The notes beneath the pieces were generated by a model. The model did not search any database. It was not told the origin of the DNA and worked only from the letters and a program-made list of their open reading frames with translations. Made by a program: the position numbers and the translations under genes. 15,134 nt of DNA, taken from JBARCX01 sp049794535. Its GTDB lineage: Bacteria > Pseudomonadota > Gammaproteobacteria > Xanthomonadales > Rhodanobacteraceae. Of the stretch, positions 1 to 6,224 are shown piece after piece. The number at the start of each line of letters is the position of its first letter. Position 1 is the stretch's first letter. The stretch covers positions 1 to 15,134 of the forward strand of contig JBARCX010000265.1 in NCBI GenBank assembly GCA_049794535.1. Reading direction: 5' to 3'.

Positions 1-753
1 ATCACCGATTTCCACGTCGTAACCCTTGCCGTCAGCCGCATGATCGGCCGGCACAAGAAGATCACCTTCGGCTTTGCCAACCACAGTCACCAACTGCAGC
101 GGCACCGCCTCCCAACTCACCCGGATATCGCCCAAGCGTGGAGCGGATGGATTGGCGGATGTAACCAGATAGTTCTGATAGAGACTGAAACTGGCACCGA
201 GATTACTCGGCAGGCGACTCAGATCCGGCGTTATCAGTTCGCCGCCAGGCAACGCATGCAGGAGCGTAGGTGACAGCTTGAACCCGCCTACCCGCACCTT
301 ACCGGCATCGAACTGTGTCGTTTGGATCGGAAACTGCCCTGGATTGTCATGTCCGGACGGTCGCTGGAAGTGGCTGGAATCGATCGGATGATCCTCCCAG
401 TCCAACTCGTAGTCGGGAGGACCGCCAGCCTGTACCTCGTGCCACTGAAACATTTCCACGTGACGGGTCAGTACGGGGGCTACCGCCTGCTGGTTGAACT
501 GCGCATCGAAAGGGGCTTCGACCACTTGTACCTGGCCCGTGACACGCACCATGGCGCCCTGCTGGCTGTCTTCCAATCCATCGTCACCAAGATCGAGAAT
601 TTGCCCGCCATGCCGTTCGGCGCCTAACTGGTATTCGATCAACCCGTGCTCGGTCAGTGCCGCCAAACCCACACCGGCCAATACCAAGATGGCCCCTGCC
701 GCGAGCAGAAGCAGGCGTCGAATGGCGGATGCGTCTCGCGGTTTCCAGTTCAT
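1..753 (-). CDS. TMEM43-family membrane protein, C-terminus cut by the window edge
   Basis: An open frame runs from ATG at 753 to base 1 without a stop, giving 251 residues of a longer protein. GGAG lies about 8 bases before the ATG. Residues 14-33 form one hydrophobic membrane segment just after a basic N-terminus (RR at 12-13). The rest looks extracytoplasmic. The family call rests on the conserved pattern LTRHVEMFQWHE (95-106), then YELDWEDHPIDSSHF (115-129), a following NP, and GDIRVSW (208-214), all typical of PF07787 (TMEM43/LUMA) proteins. The human member is a nuclear-envelope protein. The bacterial role is not established. The gene lies 20 bases after the MBL-fold hydrolase and is probably cotranscribed with it. 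The missing C-terminus would be expected to hold further membrane helices. The family call is fairly sure; no function can be given. Confidence 0.82.
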   Translation of the reverse strand, partial: MNWKPRDASAIRRLLLLAAGAILVLAGVGLAALTEHGLIEYQLGAERHGGQILDLGDDGLEDSQQGAMVRVTGQVQVVEAPFDAQFNQQAVAPVLTRHVEMFQWHEVQAGGPPDYELDWEDHPIDSSHFQRPSGHDNPGQFPIQTTQFDAGKVRVGGFKLSPTLLHALPGGELITPDLSRLPSNLGASFSLYQNYLVTSANPSAPRLGDIRVSWEAVPLQLVTVVGKAEGDLLVPADHAADGKGYDVEIGD

Positions 754-773
754 CGAATCTCCAAGCGGGTCGT

Positions 774-1625
774 TTAGCGCGTCACCGCGTGCAACTCCGG
801 TTGCTCGTCGGCGGTGCCATAGCGACCACGCTCGTCGCGAGTCACACGTGCAAGCGCGCATTCGTGGTCATGCGTGAAGAAAAGATGCACGTCTCGTGCC
901 AGCTTGTCGTCGAGGAACACACGCTTCTCGTCGATCAGGGCCTCTGGGTAGCGGTCATAGCCCATGGTGATCGGCAGGTGCACCCAGTAGCGTCCGGGGA
1001 TCAGATCGGCGCAAAAAACTACGCCGCCGACTTCGGCCAACATCAGGCCCGGCGTATGGCCGTCCGAATAATGGAAGCGCACCGCTTTGCCTAGCGCCTG
1101 CGAATATTCGCCGTCGACCAGCTCTAGCCGTCCACTCTGTTCCAACAACGTCTGTAGCTCGGGAATAAACGAAGCGCGATCGCGTGGATGCGGCTTCGTC
1201 GCGCGCTTCCAGTGCTCCGCGCCCACAACGAACTGTGCCTTCGGAAACAGTAGCCGTGGCGACTGACCTTCTTCCCATGCCGCAAGCAAGCCACCGGCGT
1301 GATCGAAGTGCAGGTGCGATAGCACCACCACATCGATATCTTCATGCGTGACGCCAGCTGTCGCCAGCGAATCGAGCAGCACGTGATGTGCCTCCACCAC
1401 GCCGTAGCGTTCGCGCAATGCCGGCTCGAAGAACGCGCCGATGCCCGCTTCGAACAGCACGTTACGGCCGTCCAAATCTTTTACCAACAGACAACGGCAA
1501 GCCAGTGGAATGCGGTTCTGTTCGTCTGGTGCGATCCAGCGTGACCACAGGGCTTTCGGCGCGTTGCCGAACATCGCGCCACCGTCGAGCTTTTGCGAAT
1601 TACCGATGATTGACCAGAGTTGCAT
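774..1625 (-). CDS. MBL-fold metallo-hydrolase
   Basis: A 283-residue metallo-beta-lactamase-fold hydrolase. The zinc-binding signature SHLHFDHAGG puts H104, H106, D108 and H109 in the usual places. H190 (in DGHTPG), D207 (CAD) and H252 (FTHDHE) supply the remaining ligands expected in this fold, so a binuclear active site looks complete. There is no signal peptide, so it is probably cytoplasmic. The overall layout resembles the broad lactonase/glyoxalase-like MBL group (quorum-sensing lactonases, YtnP-like proteins), but the substrate cannot be read from sequence and a quorum-quenching role would be a guess. The start is the ATG at 1625, with only a weak ribosome site before it. The TMEM43-family gene follows after 20 bases, suggesting a two-gene operon. 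An inverted pair of GC-rich repeat units lies upstream, between this gene and the end of ggt. Confidence 0.88.
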   Translation of the reverse strand: MQLWSIIGNSQKLDGGAMFGNAPKALWSRWIAPDEQNRIPLACRCLLVKDLDGRNVLFEAGIGAFFEPALRERYGVVEAHHVLLDSLATAGVTHEDIDVVVLSHLHFDHAGGLLAAWEEGQSPRLLFPKAQFVVGAEHWKRATKPHPRDRASFIPELQTLLEQSGRLELVDGEYSQALGKAVRFHYSDGHTPGLMLAEVGGVVFCADLIPGRYWVHLPITMGYDRYPEALIDEKRVFLDDKLARDVHLFFTHDHECALARVTRDERGRYGTADEQPELHAVTR

Positions 1626-1697
1626 GGCTTAGAACCTGTTCAAAAGCTTTCTTGACTAGCGTTGTAGATCAACGCGAACCCAGCATCACATATTGAA

Positions 1698-1837
1698 CCC
1701 TTCTCCCCTTGGGAGAAGGTGCCGGTAGGCGGATGAGGGTGCGGTCGGAGCGTGTGCTTGAAAATCGCGTAAGCCGCCAATCTCTTCTGCATTACCGAAC
1801 CCTCACCCCAACCCCGCTCCCAATGGGAGAGGGGCTT
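1698..1837. repeat. Inverted pair of REP-like GC-rich hairpin units
   Basis: Two related units face each other. The left unit forms a 9-bp hairpin (1699-1707 with 1711-1719, loop CTT) followed by GAGGGTGCGG. The right unit is the same design reversed: CCGAACCCTC, then a 10-bp hairpin with one mismatch (1812-1821 with 1825-1834, loop AAT). The units are also complementary to each other, so the whole stretch could fold into one long stem. The layout resembles paired REP/BIME elements. A third related unit is at 3890. It occupies the gap between the 3' end of ggt and the 5' end of the MBL gene and may act as an RNA stabiliser or terminator for ggt. That role is inferred. Confidence 0.72.
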
Positions 1838-1850
1838 AGCAACGCGAGCG

Positions 1851-3578
1851 TTACTGCACCTTACCGAGCCCCGACGGCCGACGCGGATCACTCGCGGCAT
1901 CGAGCTTGTTGGTTTTGCGATCCCAGGTGACTACGTTCATGAAGCCCCAGGATTCGCGCTGCTTGAGTGTGTAACCCATTTTCTCCAGCGCCGTGGTGGT
2001 GGCTGGATCGAACGTGCCATCTTCCACCATCACTACGTCGGGCATGAACTGGTGGTGGTAACGCTTCTGCGCCACGATCTGCTGCGCACTCTTGCCATCG
2101 ATGAAACCGAGGATGCCCTCAAGCACCTGGGTGATGATGGTAGAGCCGCCGGGCGAGCCGATAACCGCTTCACGGTCAAGGCTGAATACCAGACTCGGCG
2201 ACATCGATGACAGCATGCGCTTGCCCGGGGCCGGTGCGTTCGCATCACTACCGAGCAAGCCATAGACATTCGGCTGATCCGGCACGAGGGCAAAGTCATC
2301 CATTTCATCGTTGAGCAACACACCGGTGCCCTGTGCAACGAAGGTGGAGCCGAGCACGTAGTTCACGGTGGAGGTAATACCCACCATGTTGCCATCGGCA
2401 TCGATGATCGAGAAATGCGTGGTGTGCATGCCGGGATCACGCGTGGAACCGCTGGGCAGCATCGAGGATGGCGTGGCCTTGTCAGGCAGAATGGCCTGGC
2501 GCAAACCATCGGCATAGTACGGCGACAGCAGCATATCCAGCGGCATCTTCACGAAATCGGGGTCGCCGAGATAATCGTTGTGATCGCGGAACGCACGACG
2601 CATCGACTCGACGATGTAGTGCACCTGCTGCGCCCGATCCATCTTGGTCAGATCGAAGCCGGACAGGATGTTGAGAATTTCAGCGATGGCCACGCCACCG
2701 GATGACGGCGGCGGCGCAGTGACGATCTTGTAACCGCGGTAATCCACCGTGATCGGCGTGCGCGCTTTCGCCTGGTAGTCAGCCAGATCCTTCAGCGTCC
2801 ACTTGCCACCAGCGGCGCGTACGGCATCAACCAGCTTCTGCGCGGTCGCGCCGTGATAGAAGCCTGCGGAGCCTTGTTCGGCTATCAGTTCCAGCGTGTG
2901 CGCCTGCTCCGGATCGCGCCAGATTTGGTCCTTCACCGGTGGCTTGCCGTTCGGCAGAAACTTGGCGGCAGAGGCCGGCCAGCGTTCGAGATTCTTCTGC
3001 TCTTCGGCAATCGAGCCGAGCAGACGTGGGTCCGGCTTGAAGCCATCGCGGGCGAGGCGAATCGCCGGTGCAAGCGACACCTTCAGCGGCACCTTGCCGT
3101 AGTGCTCGGCCAGATACACCAACCCGGCAGGCTCACCAGGAATACCAGCGGAAAGTGGACCCTTCAGCGAGGTATCGCGGTTCGGCGTGCCATCGGCGTT
3201 GAGGTAATCCTTGGCGTCGACGGCGGCGGGTGCGGCTTCGCGTGCATCGAGAAAAAGATTGCTGCCATCGGATGCGCGATGCATCGTGGCCATGAAACCA
3301 CCACCGATGCCCGAGCTTTCCGGCTCTACGACGGAGAGTGCGGCAGCCACTGCTACTGCGGCATCGAATGCATTGCCGCCCTTGGACAACACCTCGAAAC
3401 CCGCATTGGTGGCGAGATAATTTGCACTGGCGATGGCCGCATGGCCTGGGCGCTGCGCTACTGCCGCTGTTGGCGTTGATATGGGTGCCGTCTGCCTTGG
3501 CGCATCTGCGGCAAATGCTGCCGTTCCACTCAGTAACAAACTCAATAACAACACTCGCCCACGCAGCGTTACGCTCAT
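1851..3578 (-). CDS. ggt: Gamma-glutamyltransferase (gamma-glutamyltranspeptidase) precursor
   Basis: Cleaves the gamma-glutamyl bond of glutathione and related compounds, or transfers the glutamyl group to an acceptor, in the periplasm. The ATG at 3578 gives 575 residues, close to the family norm. The frame is open further upstream, but this ATG overlaps the ferredoxin stop (ATGA) and begins a clear signal peptide (hydrophobic 8-22, cleavage near A23/A24). The N-terminal nucleophile is T386 in HTTHFS, where the precursor should self-cleave into large and small subunits. Substrate-site residues are visible: R113 (DAREAAP), S457-S458 (LSSMSP) and SPGGS (475-479). All key motifs are present, so activity is likely. 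It is the last gene of the series starting upstream with the ferredoxin, and a cytosolic ferredoxin is an odd partner for it. Identification is very secure. Confidence 0.96.
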   Translation of the reverse strand: MSVTLRGRVLLLSLLLSGTAAFAADAPRQTAPISTPTAAVAQRPGHAAIASANYLATNAGFEVLSKGGNAFDAAVAVAAALSVVEPESSGIGGGFMATMHRASDGSNLFLDAREAAPAAVDAKDYLNADGTPNRDTSLKGPLSAGIPGEPAGLVYLAEHYGKVPLKVSLAPAIRLARDGFKPDPRLLGSIAEEQKNLERWPASAAKFLPNGKPPVKDQIWRDPEQAHTLELIAEQGSAGFYHGATAQKLVDAVRAAGGKWTLKDLADYQAKARTPITVDYRGYKIVTAPPPSSGGVAIAEILNILSGFDLTKMDRAQQVHYIVESMRRAFRDHNDYLGDPDFVKMPLDMLLSPYYADGLRQAILPDKATPSSMLPSGSTRDPGMHTTHFSIIDADGNMVGITSTVNYVLGSTFVAQGTGVLLNDEMDDFALVPDQPNVYGLLGSDANAPAPGKRMLSSMSPSLVFSLDREAVIGSPGGSTIITQVLEGILGFIDGKSAQQIVAQKRYHHQFMPDVVMVEDGTFDPATTTALEKMGYTLKQRESWGFMNVVTWDRKTNKLDAASDPRRPSGLGKVQ

Positions 3579-3829
3579 GCCTTGGTCTCCATCAAATGTC
3601 GGTATTTGAGTTCGAGTTGCTCGTGCGACTCGGTGTGTCCGGGGTCGACGATGATGCATTCGACCGGGCAGACCACCACGCACTGCGGTTCATCGAAGTG
3701 ACCGATGCACTCCGTGCATAGCGCCGGATCGATCACGTAGTACTCCTCGCCGAGCGAGATCGCCTTATTGGGACAGGCCGGTTCGCAGACGTCGCAGTTG
3801 ACGCAGGTATCGAGGATCTTCAGGGACAT
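3575..3829 (-). CDS. YfhL-type 2[4Fe-4S] ferredoxin
   Basis: A small cytosolic electron carrier of 84 residues with two cluster-binding sets. The first is C9-x2-C12-x2-C15-x3-C19-P. The second is C38-x2-C41-x8-C50-x3-C54-P. The eight-residue loop between C41 and C50 and the C-terminal helical tail are typical of the Allochromatium/YfhL group of low-potential bacterial ferredoxins rather than clostridial ones. An extra cysteine, C58, is also common in this group. The stop overlaps the ggt start by 4 bases (ATGA), so the two are translationally coupled. The upstream gap to the lipoprotein gene holds a strong GC-rich hairpin. The redox partner is unknown. The ATG at 3829 has only a weak ribosome site (GAAAG). 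Naming it fdx or yfhL would be reasonable but is not certain. Confidence 0.93.
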   Translation of the reverse strand: MSLKILDTCVNCDVCEPACPNKAISLGEEYYVIDPALCTECIGHFDEPQCVVVCPVECIIVDPGHTESHEQLELKYRHLMETKA

Positions 3830-3889
3830 ACTTTCGATAGTACATGCAGGTACAGCAGGCTAAGCAGGAGCAGAGATGGCTCTCGCTAA

Positions 3890-3914
3890 CCCTCTCCCCA
3901 CACGGGGGAGAGGG
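3890..3914. repeat. Single REP-like hairpin unit
   Basis: A perfect 10-bp stem, CCCTCTCCCC (3890-3899) with GGGGAGAGGG (3905-3914), around a five-base loop. The sequence is the same type as the units at 1698-1837, followed here too by an AGGCGG tail. It lies between the stop of the lipoprotein gene (3954) and the ferredoxin start (3829). It could separate transcription or mRNA stability of the two, but it has no U-tract. Confidence 0.65.
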
Positions 3915-3953
3915 AGGCGGGTCGGCTGCGCGATGCGCCGCCGACCAAGGGTC

Positions 3954-4460
3954 TTACATCGCGATGAAGCGGATAATCGCGCCGGTCGGCTGCAGCACGG
4001 TGTCGACACGCTGCTCGTCGGCCTTGTCGCCGATGAACAACACGATCACACCCTTGAACGAACCGGCCTTGGCATCCTTGAAGGCTTCACCCATCAGGTC
4101 GGCGGTCTTGCCCGAATCCGGACCCGCGAACACCAGCATGTTGCCCGGCAGTACGCCGCGCGCGATCACGTCCTGCACATTCTGCAGCTGACGGTCACGG
4201 TTACCCGCGGCATCGTCGCTGTCGCCAGCCGGAACCATGTAGGCGAACGGACGATCCGCCGTCATACCCTGCATGTTGGCCTGCACGATCTGGCCGAGAT
4301 AGGCGTTCCACGCGGCAGAGTCGTTCGCATCGGCCGGCTTGGTGAGCTTCTGAACCTGTGCGGTAGCCTGCTGGTCGGTGTCAGCCTGCTTGTTGCAAGC
4401 GGTCAAAGCCAAGCAACCGGTCAGCGCAAGAGTGGTAGCAACAAAAGCAAATTTACGCAT
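3954..4460 (-). CDS. Predicted lipoprotein of unknown function
   Basis: 168 residues from ATG at 4460, chosen because AAGGGG sits about 8 bases upstream and the protein then opens with a textbook lipoprotein signal (MRKFAFVATTLALTGC). Two lipobox candidates exist: LTGC with C16 and LTAC with C22. C22, followed by NKQADTD, looks the better lipidation site because the polar mature chain starts there. The mature part is soluble, rich in D, A and Q, with no membrane segment and no catalytic motif I recognise. A middle stretch, VLPGNMLVFAGPDSGKTADL, resembles a P-loop only loosely and is not one (it lacks GxxxxGK[ST] spacing in an NTPase context). The gene overlaps the coaD stop by 8 bases (4453-4460). 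I do not recognise the family. Confidence 0.82.
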   Translation of the reverse strand: MRKFAFVATTLALTGCLALTACNKQADTDQQATAQVQKLTKPADANDSAAWNAYLGQIVQANMQGMTADRPFAYMVPAGDSDDAAGNRDRQLQNVQDVIARGVLPGNMLVFAGPDSGKTADLMGEAFKDAKAGSFKGVIVLFIGDKADEQRVDTVLQPTGAIIRFIAM

Positions 4461-5007
4461 GATGATCCCCTTCAGTTTCGGGTAGTTTTTTGTGCCAGCG
4501 CTGCCGCATGGCTTGTTGCACCGCTGGATGTACGAAGCCGGAAATATCGCCACCAAGGCGGCCGATCTCGCGTACCAGCGACGAGGAAATAAAGCTGTAT
4601 TGCTCCGCAGGTGTGAGGAACAACGTCTCCACCCGCGGGATCAGATGGCGGTTCATGCTGGCCAGCTGGAATTCGTATTCAAAGTCGGACACGGCACGCA
4701 AGCCGCGAATGATCACGCCCGAACCGATCTGGCTGACGAAATCGGCAAGCAGGCAGTCGAAGCCACGCACTTCCACATTCGGCAGATCAGCCAACGCTAG
4801 CCGCGCCAATGTGATGCGCTCGTTGAGGCTGAAGCCGGGCCCTTTGCCCTTGTTCTGGCTATCCGCCACGGCGACCACGATGCGCTCGAACAGCGGTGCA
4901 GCGCGCGCCACCAAGTCAGCGTGACCATTGGTGATCGGATCGAAAGTGCCCGGGTAGACAGCAAGACGCGTATTAACGGGTGGTCTGTTCACGAAACGTG
5001 GCGGCAT
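4453..5007 (-). CDS. coaD: Phosphopantetheine adenylyltransferase
   Basis: Transfers AMP from ATP to 4'-phosphopantetheine to make dephospho-CoA, the fourth step of coenzyme A synthesis. It is a cytosolic enzyme, usually a hexamer. From the ATG at 5007 it has 184 residues. GTFDPITNGH (20-29) carries the nucleotide-binding TxGH motif. RGLRAVSDFEYE (101-112) and ISSSLVRE (140-147) complete the active site. The start is uncertain. TTG at 5019, ATG at 5007 and GTG at 4992 are in frame, none has a good ribosome site, and the GTG start (179 residues) is closer to the usual 160-170. The gene begins just after rsmD stops (5023) and its end overlaps the lipoprotein gene. The rsmD-coaD pairing is common in bacteria. 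Confidence 0.95.
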   Translation of the reverse strand: MPPRFVNRPPVNTRLAVYPGTFDPITNGHADLVARAAPLFERIVVAVADSQNKGKGPGFSLNERITLARLALADLPNVEVRGFDCLLADFVSQIGSGVIIRGLRAVSDFEYEFQLASMNRHLIPRVETLFLTPAEQYSFISSSLVREIGRLGGDISGFVHPAVQQAMRQRWHKKLPETEGDHHA

Positions 5008-5022
5008 CGGGGGAGGCAATGC

Positions 5023-5598
5023 CTAGCTTAACGGAAGCCCGGCAACCCGGCGATACAGTGCGAAGCGCACGTCACCGGCGGTGCCTTCGCGGTACGGCTG
5101 CCAGCTCGGTGGCAGCGCGGGCAGCCGTTCGCGGGAAGATTCCACATAGATCAGCGCCGAGGCCGTCAGCCAGCCGCCCTGCTCCAGTTGCTGTGCCAGC
5201 GGCTCCCACAGATCCAGCGCGAACGGTGGATCGAGAAACACCAACCCATACGGCTGTGACTTACCTTGCAGGAAGGTCACCGCGTCGATGGCAGCCACCT
5301 CGCCATCCTTCACCTTCAGCCGGGTGAGGTTGTCACGCAGGGCCCGCGCCGCCTGCGCATCGCGCTCGACGAACTGCATGCCTGCGGCGCCACGCGATAG
5401 CGCCTCGATACCCAAGGCACCGGTGCCGGCGCACAGGTCCAGCCCGCGCACACCGGCCAGTACAGGCGCCAACCAGTTGAACAGGGTTTCGCGCACCCGC
5501 TCGGGTGTGGGCCGCAAACCAGGCAGGTCGGGCACGTTCAATCGGGAGTTGCGCAAGCTTCCGCTGATGATGCGGATACGCCCAGGCGTGCCGCTCAT
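5023..5598 (-). CDS. rsmD: 16S rRNA (guanine(966)-N2)-methyltransferase
   Basis: Methylates N2 of G966 in 16S rRNA with S-adenosylmethionine. 191 residues from the ATG at 5598; an in-frame GTG two codons earlier is the alternative, and AAGGGT upstream serves either. RPTPERVRETLFNWL (29-43) is the family signature. DLCAGTGALG (54-63) is the SAM-binding glycine loop. DPPF (123-126) is the catalytic motif of N2-guanine/N6-adenine methyltransferases. Length and motifs match RsmD closely. It is transcribed away from ftsY, with about 620 bases between them, and runs directly into coaD (stop to first possible coaD start is 3 bases), so the two are probably cotranscribed. Confidence 0.95.
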   Translation of the reverse strand: MSGTPGRIRIISGSLRNSRLNVPDLPGLRPTPERVRETLFNWLAPVLAGVRGLDLCAGTGALGIEALSRGAAGMQFVERDAQAARALRDNLTRLKVKDGEVAAIDAVTFLQGKSQPYGLVFLDPPFALDLWEPLAQQLEQGGWLTASALIYVESSRERLPALPPSWQPYREGTAGDVRFALYRRVAGLPLS

Positions 5599-5682
5599 AC
5601 GCACATACCCTTAGAGCGGACACTTTCAAGGTATTTATTCGAAGCTAGCAGCGCGTATTGCTGTGGCTGCTTTTGATTTGGC

Positions 5683-6067
5683 TTTTCGAAAAATGCGCGC
5701 AGGACGCGCGCTGCTCTTGGGGCCCCCTGTGCGACGGTGAGGTTCGGGCGACAAGGCCCGCAGGGTGGCAGGCAGGGATGTCTGCCACTTTTCGCCAGCA
5801 CAGGAAGTGCTGTCGAAAAGCCCGGCCGAGCCTCACGCACCCGAAGGACAGGATGTCCGTAGGGCACCGCACTAGGGGTGCCCTTCTCCTTGGTTACTTT
5901 CTCTTTGGTTACTTTCTCTTGGGCATGCAAGAGAAAGTGACTCGGCCTCCGGCAGGAGGTCGAAAGCCCGCAGTCCCACGGGGACTTCCTTCGGGGCGCA
6001 GCGAACCCACTAGCGATATCGCTACAACCGAGCGTTATCGCCACTGGGTCCCTGCCTACGCAGGGAC
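5683..6067. repeat. Hairpin-dense intergenic element between rsmD and ftsY
   Basis: No supported gene lies in 5599-6224. Instead there is a chain of stem-loops: palindrome TTTTCGAAAA (5683-5692); 5695-5700/5706-5711; 5745-5749/5756-5760; 5765-5771/5782-5788; 5789-5801/5807-5819 (one mismatch); 5846-5850/5854-5858; 5862-5868/5877-5883; 5908-5921/5928-5941 (one mismatch); 5946-5950/5955-5959; 5972-5977/5981-5986; palindrome TAGCGATATCGCTA (6011-6024); and 6048-6055/6060-6067. A longer-range pairing links 5737-5749 with 5820-5835. The density is far above the neighbouring sequence. It looks like one or more dispersed repeats of the type common in Xanthomonadales, but copies elsewhere cannot be checked here. 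Confidence 0.7.
5892..5921. repeat. Tandem 15-base repeat inside the hairpin-dense element
   Basis: Two adjacent copies of GGTTACTTTCTCTT(T/G): 5892-5906 and 5907-5921, differing only at the last base. A partial third copy (CTCCTTGGTTACT) precedes them. The second copy is also the left arm of a 14-bp hairpin whose right arm is 5928-5941. On the minus strand the unit would read as repeated KEKVT, but I do not consider that frame a real gene. Confidence 0.85.
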
Positions 6068-6224
6068 GACGAGCTGAAAGCATGCCGGATGGCGCATATC
6101 TCGACGGCGAATGGCCAAGCCATTGAGAGGACTCGCTCTTAGGGGCCAAGACCAAGGTGCCCTCAGCGGCCAGTACAGATCGGGGTGATAGCATGCCGCC
6201 TATTGTCTTTGAATCGCTGCCGCA

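Noticed and set aside
3579..3683. N-terminal extension of ggt by 35 residues
   Set aside because: The extension is arginine- and histidine-rich, lies inside the ferredoxin gene and would bury the signal peptide; the ATGA overlap start at 3578 fits much better.
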